From Fragum whitleyi (Eukaryota > Mollusca > Bivalvia > Cardiida > Cardiidae), in NCBI GenBank assembly GCA_948146395.1, contig OX411559.1:26913208-26977207 (forward strand): a stretch of 64,000 nucleotides of DNA, given 5' to 3'. Position 1 is the stretch's first letter. Each line of letters begins with the position of its first letter. Below are positions 14,101 to 22,767 of this stretch, one piece after another. The notes under the pieces are model-generated. The model was not told the DNA's origin. It saw only the letters and a list, made by a program, of their open reading frames with translations, and ran no database searches. Position numbers and translations under genes: made by a program.

Positions 14101-17100
14101 TATAAACACATATGTCATATATGTCATTCTAATTTTGTAAACGGGTAGATCTTTTTAAGGTGTGGTGTGTTATCACGACATGAATAAACATTAATAGTTT
14201 ATTTACCTGTAATGTTGTTTAGCAATATATCGATTTCTATTTCACTGAATCATAACTATAAAGTAATTTATTATAGATCTGTGATTTCAAAAAACTATAA
14301 TTTGAAATAAATTTCAGAAAATATTTCACAATATTATGGTGTGCTATTGCACCATACCTAGCATCTATTTTGAAAACAGACCAAACCGGTTTGACAAGTA
14401 TGTTGACAAAATAAATGGAAATTGATTGTTTCAAAGAAGCTTTTTGAGACCGAGTTTTATATCAACGGTTGTAGTACTACCTGGATACTACTTTAGACTG
14501 TACTTTGTTAAAATATGAGCCAATTTTATCCAACCATCATGCAGTTGCTTGATCTGTACAAAATGACCCTTTTCCACAATGTTTTGGCTTTACCACTATA
14601 TTAATGGCGGTCTTATGTTGCTCAACTGCTTGTGCTCAAAAATAGCTTCATTTTGATATTCAATATACCTGGAAATACTGCTTTTTCTAGGCTAATGAAG
14701 CGCCCTTAAAATTGGGTCTCAAACACTTTACATGAACCTTAAGGTAGTGGGCCCATTATAGTTTTGAAACTTCTTAGAAACAAGGAACAGGGCTTGTGCT
14801 AGTGTTTGAAATTGAGGAGTCATTGATCCCTCACCTAAGAAATTTTGAGGGTCAAAACTGTGTGTAAAGGGGTCAAAACGACAGAAAAGCAAATCCTAGG
14901 CAGAATTTTGCAAATTTAAGAGTCACTTTAACTGTTTCTTTAAATGATATGAAACAAGTTATTAATTTGTACACATTCAGAAAGTGATTTGTGAAAATCT
15001 TAGATATAAAACTATGTTTTGACTCTTGGTAATTCCTCTCAAAGGGTCAAAATGACCCCCTTGGGAGAAATTTTAGGTGTCATTTAAGATATTTTCATAT
15101 TTTTGGGAGTCAAAACCCTGGTTAAAGGGTCAAACACGAGCCATGAGGAACTTTAACAGTGTAAACCGAGGTTTCCTGATGATTTTCATTAGGAAACCTC
15201 GGTCAATATTGTGAAAGATCATGGGTCCCGAAATGTGGAACTATTACGGGTCAACTACCTTAAGCGTGCACACTATTATTGATAACCTTAATCAGAACTG
15301 TGGTCAGGAAACGAAAGCGTTCCCAACGTACAGTTTTCTATTGAGCGGTCTGTCTTGATAGCACCGCAAGTGCTCACGTTCTAAAATTAACAGGTTGCTA
15401 GGCATCAAAAGGCTAAAATCATATTTAAACCCAGCCGATATCTTAATGAAGTAATAATTCATGAATAAGGCATTGTTTGATTTATACAATCAAGTAGGAA
15501 TATTAAATCAGACATGTATCCACCAGAATTCAACCAATTTTCACAAACAAGATATTCGCACTTTCAAAATACTACACAGAATTGGAATTCTCGAAGAACT
15601 CTAGTTGCTATGGCAACCGAATGAGAAAAAAATCTTCCTCCTTTGAACAGCAAGGCCTAGAACCTTGAAATTTAACATTTGTATCAACTCGTGGTCTTCT
15701 ACCAAATAATTTAAGCTATTTCCCTAATTTTGAAAATGTCAGTTGATTCAAGGAGTCCTGAATTTTACAGAGAAATGAAGAAAGTAACCCTTAAAATCTT
15801 CTTCTCTCAAAAAACATAAGCTCTAGAACTTTGACATTTGATACTAACATTGTCTGAACGCAATTTACCAAAAATATATATTATTGCTCCACGTTAAAAA
15901 TGTGCCCTATATTGTGGCAACTCAGGTTTAACAAAGAAAACATAAAATACTCTCTTTCCAAACATCAGAACTATTTAGCTTTCCAATTTTATCATGACAA
16001 TAGAATAACCATGTAGTCGTAACAAATGTATTAGTAACTGCTTTCCGATCCAAATTAGTTGTATGTTGTTGGAATCATTTAATACAGATTTTAAATGTTC
16101 TCCTTCCAAAAATAGATAGATCCGACACTTTCATTTCTGCACGCAATTTTAAAGAATGGTCTGATAAACTTCATAAAGAAAAGGAATGAACATAGCTAGG
16201 AACTCTTGTACCCAGCTGGGCGATAGAGGAAGCTCACAATCCTTTTATTTTCAGTTGATACCGCGCATGAAGGAACAAAAATCACCATTCAGCATAACAG
16301 ATATCGCATCGCTGTCGTTCAGATTAGAGGCCGAAGGTATATCCTGAATAATCAGTGGATCCTTGGGGCCAGTTTTACTAAACTGCTTATGAAAAAAATG
16401 ATCGTAAGTCGAAAACCCCAATCGTACCTGTTGTTTTTATTGATTCTTAGATTCTGCCTTGCAATATCTCACTGGGGTCATTTTTAGAAGATGGTTTCAA
16501 TGAGATGATGTATGGCAGAATTCCTTATTTAGTAACTACTGTAGAAGCAACTTAAATTTTGGCATACGCACAAAATGATCGTAAGATGTTGGGTAAAACG
16601 TGCTCCCAGTTGCTTCTTGAAAAGAAACTAAATATGGAATTATGACACGCAACATCTCGCGGGAATCGTCTTGTAAAGCAGATTCTAACAATGAATGAAA
16701 ACTCCAGTTACGATTTTAGATTCTGGCTTACGATTAATAAATTCGTAGGACGTTTAGTAAAACAGGCCTCTGGTCCCACCATTTGACCTCCGTCATGACA
16801 TACTCCTCGAATATTCAAACGGCATTTATCTGTAGAAATGTGGTGTAATGGACATGAAGAAAAGAGCAAACTATTTGAGGATGACCTTATCGTTGTAACT
16901 TCGGCTTGTTCAAGCTGTAGTTACGAGGTTTAAGTCGCAAATACATGGAATGTTTCGTCAAAATGGTGGTAAATGAGTTATACATACATCACATTATAAA
17001 CGCGTATTTTGATTTGGCAATCTATTTTTAGCTCATCAGACCGTAGGTCATTGTGTTGCGTTCATCATTGCAGCGGCCTCACCTGCTTGTCTTAACTTTT

Positions 17101-20100
17101 TCCTGGCATGAATATTACTTACAATTCTTGAGAATTCACGAAATTTTGATAGGTTAATTAATATGCACATGATATAATTGCATGATAGTTCTTGGACAAT
17201 TTCAATTTAAAATCAAATAAAAACTCTTCGTCTCCCAAAATGATTTGACAATTCTACCGAAATAAGACATGAAAATTTGGGTGACCTTTTTCGTAAGTCT
17301 TAAGTTCGTCTGAGCAGGCTTTGTAATCTAGATGCGTCTGGTGTCTATCGTCTATCGTCCATTGTGCGTCGTGTGTCAACATCGTGTGACATCAGGGTGA
17401 CATGTTTGCCTTAAATGTCCTGGTAACAGTGGAAGCAGTGTTAACCTAGGTTTCCTAATGAATTCCTTAGGAAACCTCGGTTAACATAGTGAAGGATCAT
17501 GCCTTCCGAAATGTTTCGGAACCATTTACGATTCCACTACCTTAAATATCATTTGAACATGCTTTAACATAAGTAAGTATTTGGAAGTTTTTGACAATGA
17601 ATATGCTTTGAAATTACTGTACTTCGGTTTACAAGCAGTTCAACCCATAATTATAAATATCATACTGCGATATTTTGGAACTCATGATCTTTTACAATGT
17701 TGACCTGGGTTTCCTGGTGAAATCATTAGGAAACCTCGGCCGGTTAACACTGCTAAATGTCATTATTTCCGAAATCCTACTGAACTATTACTGGTTCTTT
17801 ACCTGAAGACAGGTTATTATGGCCGTATACTTCCCTTCTTTTCATCAGCCCCGATTATTACAGAAAAAGGAAATCATTTTGATCGTATTTTGTCTTTTGT
17901 TCTAGGCGTACCTGCTGTTGATTGGGAGGATTGTTTTGACGTGTCACGTGATCACCTTGACGACTGTGCGTGGTCTTATAGTGACGTTAACGTCATGTTG
18001 GCGTGTGCCGGCGCGAAACGAAAATCTGAAGCAGACCAGTTAATAAACAACGTGAAAAATGCTATCAGGTAATTTTTCTTCCATTCTTCAGTTCCCTTGT
18101 TCTATTAATGACATAATCTACTTTCTTTTACGACAGAAAAGATGAAGAATAACGAAGAAGTTGCTTGTTATACGTAATTTCTTCTTTGTGCACAATATAA
18201 GCCCAAGATTTCTTCTCCATTCCAGTGAAAAAAAACGGTAGGATATAAACAATGTAGGTTTATTGTCATTTCAAGTTATACTATTTGAGAAATTCATTGT
18301 AATCATATTCCATTACCTTAAAGAGCTAAAGGCGGTGACAATCCACTTGTTTATAAAGAAGCTTAATGTATAGGAATGTATATAGGCTATATTTGACATA
18401 GCTGTGCGTTATTTACGTTTCAGTGCAAAATACGATGACAATCACCGGATACTTATATGCAAGAATCCGCATTACCCGTAATAGAAGAAATAAAGGCTCA
18501 TAGTGTGTAGGCTATGAAAAGTATTTGAAAGTCCTACCCTAGTATAAATACGTTCCATTAGTTATGGCTCATTACAAAAACCCTGGAAATCCAGGAGTGA
18601 TACATTCTACATGATCATTAGCTGATCCAGTCCAAATTTGGCATGTTTACTTATCCTTTTGCATTTGAGTAATCGTGAAGTAGTTTTTCACATCACCATC
18701 TACTGTGACGTCAGAGCAAGACGGCGTATAAGACGTCAAGACCGCGGTCACGTGTAGATATAAGGAATATCTATTGCAAGGTTATCTTAGGAATGGAAAT
18801 ATTTAAAATATTCAATGAGAATTTAATGGACCTTCTGTTCTACCTTTTTCTTAAGTTTTCGAGTAATTCTAGCGTTACCGCCCGTACGATTAAAACAAGG
18901 ACCTCTTAGATGTTAGTTTGGAGGCCTATAAAGCGAAATAGATCTGAACGTAATTTAACACGTTGGGGTCCTCAATACTCGGGATGAACCAATTTGTAAA
19001 TTTAGACTATAAAAACGAACACTCCAGGTTATGTCAATTGTGGTTCGAATGAGTTTCAATTTGCCACAACCTCAAAATTAAGGGTATTTAAATTGGTAAC
19101 TAAGCGACAGTTTAAACAGCTATGTCCGGAAGTTATAGGTGCACATTTGATATCAATACATAATACCCGTTTTAGAGATCAAGAGAGGATTTGTTGATTT
19201 CATTGAGGTAAAGAACTAAAAAGCTAATCACACTGTATGAATACGCGAAATCATTAAAAAAATCTCGTGTAACACTATTAAAGTTCATTACATCCGAAAC
19301 GTTGCGGGCCTATTAAGGGTCAACACAATTATTTAATCATGTACCGTGATAATTATTTCAGTACGAAAGACGGTGACAATCCCCGTGTTTATAAAGAAGC
19401 CACATTACCTGTACTTGAAGCCATACAGGCTTATAATGACGGTCACTTCGACACAGCTGTAGAACTTTTGAAGCCAGTCAGATATGAACTCCATAAAATA
19501 GGGGGAAGTAATGCACAGGTTAGTAAAGGGGTGTTTTTTTAGTTTCAGGGGCTCAAATATTTCAATAATACTTTCACAAACGTGACGTTGTGGGTTCTCA
19601 TTGGAATCGTTTCATCGAGCCGATTCCAATGAATATCCACCAAATAGAATTTCATTTTGGAATAATCTAATTAATTTTTGTCAACTAACTAATTCGAACA
19701 TTCTAAATAAGCTGAATATTTCTCAATGAAAACAATGTTGAATTCACATCTATTTTGTAAGCTTTGAAGAAAGAGGTCCTATAAGAAAACAATAAAATAT
19801 ATTTCTTTATTGATAGATCGTTACATTTGTGCTTCATTCAATAGCATCGATCATATATCGAACTTGTGTCCTTTTTGTAGGAGAGTTTGTTTTCATAATA
19901 AGATAATTCCGAAACATTCCGCTTTTCGAGGCCAAATTAAGAAAATGAGTACGATTCATTCCGGAAAAGATAAAATTGGTTGTTATTTATGCATTTCCAC
20001 AATTTGTTTCTTTCCCGAGAGACAACAAATATTAAACAGTCTGATTGTTTGTGCTGTATTCGGTAAAGATATTTCGTATGAGAAATAAACTCCAATGAGC

Positions 20101-21570
20101 AACTTCCGAAAATATATATTTCTCATTCATTTTCAGAGAGACTTGTTCAATATAATTCTGATTGAGTCTGCTTTGAGATCACAGAAATACCAGAAATACG
20201 CAAAGTAAGTCCTTATTTATACAATGAGTATATTTTCGGTATTTTTATACAGCTAAATTATAATAATTGGTTGTCTGTCCGGCTGTCTGTGCACACAATT
20301 TGCGTATGGTAAAGACATTTTGAATCATTTGCTTGTTGAAAATACCGTTGTAAGATGAACAAAACAAAACAAAAAAATATTAAAAAATATCCCCAGATAA
20401 TAATGTATTTGTTCTGTCACACCAAACTAAAGACACTCGAAAGTTTCAAACACTTTTAGATTTGAATTTGATTTTGTTGGAAATTTTAAAATCGTACGAA
20501 CATAAAGCGACAGCGCAATTTTGTTGGCTTTATTTTACTCGTACAAACGCGGACTGGTGTGAACTTGTGAATAATTTCATCCAATTATAGTGATTATCAA
20601 AAGTTATTTTCAAGAATGTTAGGCCTATATCGTTATGATCTCAATCACAATAATCAATTTATTAAACTCGTCATCTCAAACAGATAACTATTAGGTTTAC
20701 TAGAACAATAACTTTTCTTGTCATATTTAGTGAGTAAATGCCCTTGGTGTACTGACAAAGAATAGGCCAATGGCCTGCTTTAATTGGGGCATAAATGTTT
20801 AAAAATCATATGATGTTTAAATAATTTGATATTTCATTATGACATATTCAAAACTTTCAATAAGACCTACCAAGTGGAAGTGACCATCTAGGAAATGCAA
20901 AAAGTGCTGACCTGCCCTACGTTCATGGTGAAAAAAAAAACGGTGCAAACATTTGTCAAATTATACCCGCTTTGCACTTTGCACGCAAGTGCACGTGCAA
21001 AGCGGGGTATAATTGGAAAACTATTTACACGGTTTTGTGATCCTGAACGCAGGGCAGAGTCCGAGCTTTGTTCTTTCAGACAATTTTACAAATCTAGCTT
21101 TGATTGATTGAATGGAGTTTTACGCCGCTTTCAACATTATTTCAGTTATATCGCGGCGGCTGGAGCACCTAACAATGGTTTCCCGGTATTTCTCTCACCA
21201 GTACAACCACCAAATCCTTTTCCTAGCCTCCAGCTGCTATCTCACATAGGTCTTCGATTATCAACCCATTGATGAGAGACAAATAGTCGGAAAGAATGAG
21301 TGTCGTCGTCGGTTACAAATCTAGAATGATCATTCCATCTTCAAGTATAAATATACATGATTTAGAAATGCTCCCTCTAGATAACCTGTGTTAGAACCCA
21401 TAGCTTTTTTCTATTTTTATTTTACGAAATCTCCCATATGTTTATTTTTCGCGTGAATGGTCACATATTTATAAACATCTTTCAGCCACCTGATAGCAGA
21501 ACGACAAAGTTTAAAAGGTGACACACCTTTGATGAAAAAGATGCTTCAAAAACTGATTATCGATCATTGA
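2078..21570 (+). CDS. TTC38: Tetratricopeptide repeat protein 38 (13 coding exons, complete)
   Basis: Joining 2078-2116, 3489-3566, 7954-8035, 8976-9147, 9999-10172, 10978-11053, 11627-11746, 13624-13719, 16255-16336, 17906-18068, 19362-19518, 20137-20204 and 21486-21570 gives 1392 nt, a 463-residue protein plus stop. Vertebrate TTC38 is about 469 residues. Every junction has GT/AG borders and all phases agree. Diagnostic TTC38 blocks are WRDCQ (9-13), SNEACKMYD (26-34), NDAWAVHCIAHIREMKG (213-229), CHNYWHWALFHYENG (253-267) and IGGSNAQRDLFN (407-418). The family consists of TPR-like helical repeats and is assumed to be a soluble scaffold; its biochemical role is poorly known. The start codon has A at -3 and begins the conserved N terminus (MPLLSHTRWRDCQ). 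The reading frame is undamaged, although its introns are heavily invaded by repeats. Confidence 0.96.
2339..2577. mobile_element. MITE fragment, GGGCC-GTTTTACTAAAC family
   Basis: This intron 1 segment matches 16365-16772 and 59936-60178. All three share an inner part containing ATTCTGCCATGCA, a near-palindrome around GGAATCG..CGATTCC, and an ATGAATGAAAA block, and they end in GGGCCCCTGG. Only part of the left terminus is recognisable here. Confidence 0.6.
3489..3566 (+). CDS. TTC38: TTC38 exon 2, residues 14-39
   Basis: Exactly 78 nt, phase 0 at both ends, after acceptor ATATTTCAG and before donor CAG|GTGAGT. It encodes the conserved STPSNEACKMYDASVSQ segment. This exon is the founder of the ~78-bp tandem array that starts immediately downstream. 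Confidence 0.95.
3567..5800 (+). repeat. Tandem array of decayed TTC38 exon-2 copies with splice donors (period ~78 bp)
   Basis: About 20-25 head-to-tail units follow exon 2. The marker GAAGCATGTA recurs at 4050, 4128, 4206, 4284, 4363, 4441, 4517, 4595, 4672 and 4752, spacing 76-80 bp. Each unit carries exon-like sequence (AGTAATGAAGCATGTAAGAT, then GTATCTCAG) followed by a donor-like GTGAGT or GTAAGT and ACAGAACAAC. Many units have a one-base insertion before AGTAATGAA compared with the real exon. Units become very degenerate after about 4860 and are interrupted by a SINE at 4964-5242. Confidence 0.9.
4964..5242 (-). mobile_element. tRNA-derived SINE, full-length copy inside the exon array
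   Basis: The sequence is in reverse orientation. The body (GGAGCACCTAACAATGG, then CATAGGTTTACGATTATC) is followed by a degenerate tRNA-like head at about 5170-5242 with a B-box-like segment (GGTCCCGGGTCCGAT on the - strand) and a GGCGGC/GCCACCG acceptor-stem pair. It belongs to the same family as 9199-9478. Confidence 0.8.
5880..6020. mobile_element. Partial MITE, ACAGTTAA family
   Basis: Degenerate match to the right half of the 8528-8967 element. Shared blocks include ATTACCTCCC, CACTCAAAACTC and CACCTTGTC. Termini are not preserved. Confidence 0.4.
6238..6452. mobile_element. MITE with GTGACATTTCCAACA terminal inverted repeats, copy 1
   Basis: The element starts GTGACATTTCCAACAG and ends with the near-complement TGTTGGAAATGTTAC. 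Related copies are at 9512-9749 and 56323-56538. An inner segment with CTCTGGTCAGACTGTGC is shared by all three. Confidence 0.7.
6597..7882 (-). mobile_element. Tandem-core repeat element, family 1 copy 1 (Helitron/Helentron-like candidate)
   Basis: Read on the - strand, one end is AACAAGAGGACC followed by a palindrome (GGACCAAGATGGTCC) and CGCTCACCTGAGT. The other end is a hairpin (CTTGAGCACTTTGTGCTCAGG) followed by TGAGCTAA. Between them lie 4-5 units of about 170-180 bp, each with AAATCTTCTTCTCT and GACCTCTACCAAGTTTGTTC, and a CGTCGTC minisatellite near 6652-6715. The same ends bound 42549-45158 and 45406-47154. It lies in TTC38 intron 2. No transposase is encoded. Confidence 0.65.
7954..8035 (+). 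CDS. TTC38: TTC38 exon 3, residues 40-66
   Basis: Acceptor GTTTCAG and donor TTTG|GTGCGA, ending in phase 1. It encodes FSAAVEDPSIGGLEG.. and ends MLAADPDF, matching the family's first helical region. Confidence 0.93.
8100..8335 (+). mobile_element. Possible 3' end of a LINE with TTCTG-type tail
   Basis: AATAAAGATTCTGTTCTG leads into a short (TTCTG)n run. This layout is typical of CR1/L2-type LINE 3' ends. No reverse transcriptase is visible upstream, so this would be a strongly 5'-truncated copy. Confidence 0.35.
8528..8967. mobile_element. MITE, ACAGTTAA family, copy abutting TTC38 exon 4
   Basis: The left end ACAGTTAATTACATCGTG mirrors the right end CACGATGTTGTTAACT. Homologous copies lie at 30532-30970 and 48967-50388 (the latter interrupted). 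The right terminus is only about 8 bp from the exon 4 boundary. Confidence 0.8.
8976..9147 (+). CDS. TTC38: TTC38 exon 4, residues 67-124
   Basis: Acceptor CTATATTTCAG, donor CGG|GTAGGT, entering in phase 1 and leaving in phase 2. It encodes VAGIALKLGIEAQ.. through WEKMHARAINLYVNG. The acceptor lies next to the end of a MITE. Confidence 0.94.
9199..9478 (+). mobile_element. tRNA-derived SINE, full length, 10-bp target duplication
   Basis: A tRNA-like head at 9199-9274 has a perfect 7-bp acceptor stem (GCCGCCG/CGGCGGC), an A-box region (TAGCGCAGTTGG), B box (GGTTCGATCC) and an Asp-like GTC anticodon loop, followed by a ~200-bp body. The flanks AACTTTAATA (9189-9198 and 9479-9488) are identical, giving a clear target-site duplication. 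This is the reference copy for the SINE family in this window. Confidence 0.92.
9512..9749. mobile_element. MITE with GTGACATTTCCAACA terminal inverted repeats, copy 2
   Basis: Starts GTGACATTTCCAACA and ends TGTTGGAAATGTCAC, perfectly complementary termini. Homologous to 6238-6452 and 56323-56538. Confidence 0.8.
9999..10172 (+). CDS. TTC38: TTC38 exon 5, residues 124-182
   Basis: Acceptor CATTTTCAG, donor CGG|GTAACT, phase 2 to phase 2. It encodes DMAADVYEDLLIDHPLDMAA.. to CGRVLPKWKETTPLYG, the family segment around the conserved 'HP.D..A.K' helix. Confidence 0.94.
10504..10560. repeat. Small palindrome in TTC38 intron 5
   Basis: Nested inverted repeat: TGTTGAAACTCA..AGAATCGTCTC mirrored by GAGACGATTCT..TGAGTTTTAACAACA. 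It is probably the core of a short MITE; no target duplication was identified. Confidence 0.5.
10978..11053 (+). CDS. TTC38: TTC38 exon 6, residues 182-207
   Basis: Acceptor ATTCATCAG, donor AAG|GTAAAA, phase 2 to phase 0. It encodes DLLSWYGFGLEETNYFPEAE then KMAFK, matching the family 'GLEETNFYDQAEKLAK' helix pair. Confidence 0.95.
11270..11475 (-). mobile_element. Possible second SINE family, reverse orientation
   Basis: The block GGTTTAACGTCTCATCCGAA..GACAATTAGTTTGT is, in reverse, similar to 33865-33925, which follows a tRNA-like head. I could not define termini or a target duplication. Confidence 0.35.
11627..11746 (+). CDS. TTC38: TTC38 exon 7, residues 208-247
   Basis: Acceptor GCTACTCAG, donor AAC|GTGAGT, phase 0 at both ends. 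It encodes ALDLNQNDAWAVHCIAHIRE and on through GANFMEKRENEWN, one of the strongest family signatures. Confidence 0.97.
12132..13000 (-). mobile_element. Degenerate tandem-core element, family 2-like end
   Basis: It begins TTTTTAGCTCCACTTGATGAAG.., the reverse of the 3' end of the 38914-39898 and 45491-46502 elements (GTGGAGCTAAAAA). It continues into degenerate units with ..AAAACTACTGAGTAGAATT... A hairpin (AATAACGGCTGAA/TTCAGCCGTTATT) at 12541-12616 is embedded. The opposite end is not clear. Confidence 0.4.
13624..13719 (+). CDS. TTC38: TTC38 exon 8, residues 248-279
   Basis: Acceptor TTTTTCAG, donor CAG|GTATTT, phase 0. It encodes SSMYSCHNYWHWALFHYENG followed by DFEASRGILNSQ. The CHNYWHWAL block is near-invariant in the family. 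Confidence 0.97.
13768..14742. mobile_element. Long-inverted-repeat (foldback) element at TTAA
   Basis: Arms of about 290 bp (about 13768-14056 and 14447-14742) are mutual reverse complements with moderate divergence. The outer ends are TTAAGGTTCATGTAAAGTG and its mirror CACTTTACATGAACCTTAA. TTAA at both tips suggests TTAA target use. It shares its right TTAA with the next element. No coding capacity is seen in the ~390-bp centre. Confidence 0.8.
14739..15263. mobile_element. TTAAGGTAGT MITE carrying an extra ~340 bp
   Basis: Termini TTAAGGTAGTGGGCCC and GGGTCAACTACCTTAA are complementary. The central palindrome GAGGTTTCCTGATG..CATTAGGAAACCTC is present. The left half is longer than in other copies and contains repeated GGGTCAAAA motifs, which suggests a nested insertion. 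Confidence 0.7.
16255..16336 (+). CDS. TTC38: TTC38 exon 9, residues 280-306
   Basis: Acceptor TATTTTCAG, donor GAAG|GTATAT, phase 0 to phase 1. It encodes LIPRMKEQKSPFSITDIASL then SFRLEAE, equivalent to the family segment 'ML D.VD..S.LYRL..EG'. Confidence 0.93.
16365..16772. mobile_element. MITE, GGGCC-GTTTTACTAAAC family, near-complete
   Basis: The left end GGGGCCAGTTTTACTAAAC mirrors the right end GTTTAGTAAAACAGGCCTC. It begins only 28 bp after the exon 9 donor. Homologous copies are at 2339-2577 and 59936-60178. Confidence 0.75.
17029..17400 (-). mobile_element. Fragment of a tandem-core element end
   Basis: TTTTTAGCTCATCAGACC and a downstream CGTC-rich stretch (17330-17375) resemble, in reverse, the 3' ends of the 'GAGCTAAAAA' repeat families. 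The remainder is too degenerate to bound. Confidence 0.3.
17430..17545. mobile_element. TTAAGGTAGT MITE, right two-thirds
   Basis: Contains the central palindrome GGTTTCCTAATG..CCTTAGGAAACC, AACATAGTGAAGGATCAT and the right terminus CCACTACCTTAA. The left terminus is not recognisable. Confidence 0.65.
17660..17802. mobile_element. TTAAGGTAGT MITE, degenerate copy
   Basis: Central palindrome GGGTTTCCTGGTG..CATTAGGAAACCTC, flanked by GATCTTTTACAATGTTGACC and TTAACACTGCTAAATG. The right terminus is decayed (TTCTTTACCTGAAG). Confidence 0.6.
17906..18068 (+). CDS. TTC38: TTC38 exon 10, residues 307-361
   Basis: Acceptor TTGTTCTAG, donor CAG|GTAATT, phase 1 to phase 2. It encodes VPAVDWEDCFDVSRDHLDDC.. 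to ADQLINNVKNAI, aligning with the family 'W..V...R.H..DH...F.D.H..M' segment. Confidence 0.95.
18325..18366 (+). pseudogene. Decayed copy of TTC38 exon 11 (first)
   Basis: AAAGGCGGTGACAATCCACT and TTGTTTATAAAGAAGC match the start of exon 11 (GAAAGACGGTGACAATCC, TGTTTATAAAGAAGCC). The match ends after about 42 bp and the frame is closed by TAA. Confidence 0.7.
18424..18506 (+). pseudogene. Decayed copy of TTC38 exon 11 (second), with acceptor
   Basis: Following an intact acceptor (GTTTCAG), about 80 bp align with exon 11: TACGATGACAATCACCGG, then CATTACCCGTAATAGAAG and AAATAAAGGCTCATAGTG. Stops and small indels make it non-coding. It lies between exons 10 and 11, so it is a local tandem duplication relic. 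Confidence 0.75.
19267..19325. mobile_element. Right half of a TTAAGGTAGT MITE
   Basis: AACACTATTAAAGTTCATTA, then CCGAAACGTTGCGGGCC and ATTAAGGGTCAAC, match the right half of the 55740-55903 copy. The central palindrome and left half are missing. Confidence 0.5.
19362..19518 (+). CDS. TTC38: TTC38 exon 11, residues 361-413
   Basis: Acceptor TTATTTCAG, donor CAG|GTTAGT, phase 2 to phase 0. It encodes TKDGDNPRVYKEATLPVLEA.., then AVELLKPVRYELHKIGGSNA and Q. The LL.P.RY....GGSNAQ block is diagnostic of TTC38. Confidence 0.97.
20137..20204 (+). CDS. TTC38: TTC38 exon 12, residues 414-435
   Basis: Acceptor CATTTTCAG, donor CAAA|GTAAGT, phase 0 to phase 2. It encodes RDLFNIILIESALRSQKYQK followed by YA, the family 'QRDVFNQLLIHAAL' helix. 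Confidence 0.95.
20962..21014. repeat. Hairpin in TTC38 intron 12
   Basis: AATTATACCCGCTTTGCAC is mirrored by GTGCAAAGCGGGGTATAATT around a short GC-richer loop. It is a nearly perfect palindrome of about 20 bp per arm, possibly a MITE core. Confidence 0.6.
21098..21312 (-). mobile_element. tRNA-derived SINE, headless copy, 12-bp target duplication
   Basis: SINE body in reverse orientation (GGAGCACCTAACAATGG, CATAGGTCTTCGATTATC, CGGAAAGAATGAGTG). It stops where the tRNA head should begin. Flanks TTACAAATCTAG at 21086-21097 and 21313-21324 are identical. Confidence 0.88.
21486..21570 (+). CDS. TTC38: TTC38 exon 13, residues 436-463 and stop
   Basis: Acceptor ATCTTTCAG, entering in phase 2. 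It encodes NHLIAERQSLKGDTPLMKKM then LQKLIIDH and a TGA at 21568-21570, matching the family C terminus 'LL.ERDAL...SPL...LI.KA'. Confidence 0.95.
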
Positions 21571-21755
21571 TTGGTCGACCACTGAAACCTGATGCCGATT
21601 GTCGGCAAAATATGGTGACCCAATACAAAGTTAACATCGGTTATAGCGATAACAATTGGACTGAAGAAATGTCGTTATAGCCAAGTACCGATAAAAGGAC
21701 GCCATTTCGCAGGATAAGGATTCTATTGAGTTTAAATATAATTGACAATTTATGT

Positions 21756-21761
21756 AATAAA
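21756..21761 (+). terminator. Probable TTC38 polyadenylation signal
   Basis: Canonical AATAAA about 186 nt downstream of the stop codon. It is the first good signal after the stop. The cleavage site cannot be placed from sequence. Confidence 0.55.
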
Positions 21762-22166
21762 CATGAAAGGAAATGTAAATATTAAAAAAGTGAATTCAGC
21801 AATCTTCTAGTCCATTGGAGTCTTAAGCCATTGCTTTGCAATAGCTTTAATGCCAACGAAGCTTAAACCACGAACCTCTATAACAGCAACTTCAGTAAAT
21901 ATAATTGGTTCATGGTTTCAACTTCAAAATTTCTACATCTGTTTTGGCCTATAAGTATGAACTTTTATATATTGAACAACCCTGAAAAGGTGGCATGTAT
22001 ATTTCAAGTTTTCTCGAGCACAGTTGCTTGAAAAGAGAAAATTCGTGATAGAATCATACATTTTGTTTGTTTCGGGCATAAACGCAGATTATTATTCGAA
22101 CCAGATTGCTACGCACTAAAAAGAAATTTCTCATAATTCCTCGTGCAGTGACATTCATTATTAAAT
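21762..22166. other. Intergenic AT-rich spacer
   Basis: No gene, RNA or clear repeat structure is seen between the TTC38 poly(A) signal and the left target duplication of the Penelope-like element. Confidence 0.5.
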
Positions 22167-22407
22167 GATATAGATGAAACAATATAATATCACAATTTTT
22201 TTCCGAAGGGAATATAATAAACATTTAATAAAACACTCAGTATTCAATATTTCGGCAAAAATTACCTTTTTCAAGAAAACGAAAAATATTTTAACACTAC
22301 TACATAATAATTTTAACTGATACAGCCATTTTAAATTTATCTCACAAAGGATATGACGTCAACGTCGTTTTTCCACGTTCAGGCGACGTTGACGCTCCCG
22401 CGCATAA

Positions 22408-22758
22408 TCAGACGTCAACTAACGTTATGTGGAACTGCGCGTCTTTTACGTTGTAACCCAATGGCTGCACAGTTTGTAGCCTTTTGATCCATGCTGACTC
22501 ATGGATTTGGCGCTCTGTCCGGTCTGCGGAGTACATCTTCTTTAAAACCGTAAATCTCACATCAGAGCTTGAATGCTCGCCCATTTTAAAATGGAGATTT
22601 ATCGGTTTCTCGCGCTGAAAGCGTACATCTCTCAGATGTTCTTTCATCCTTTCATTCAACTGTCTCTTTGTCTCTCCCACATATACCACCTTATCACACC
22701 GTACACAACTTATTGCATACACCACGCTCCTATTCCTGCAAGAAGTATGTGATGGCAC
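22408..22758 (-). pseudogene. PLE GIY-YIG endonuclease, C-terminal part cut off by a LINE
   Basis: It encodes VVYAISCVRCDKVVYVGETK then RQLNERMKEHL, the GIY-YIG-like core (VYAI..VYVGET..L..R...H) used by Penelope-like elements for target nicking, and ends ..DAQFHITLVDV and stop. Its natural upstream sequence resumes at 25220 (..DTTANRI), so the LINE at 22766-25219 separates it from the RT. A CxxC pair (SCVRC) that is common in PLE endonucleases is present. Confidence 0.9.
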
Positions 22759-22767
22759 ATCGTATTC

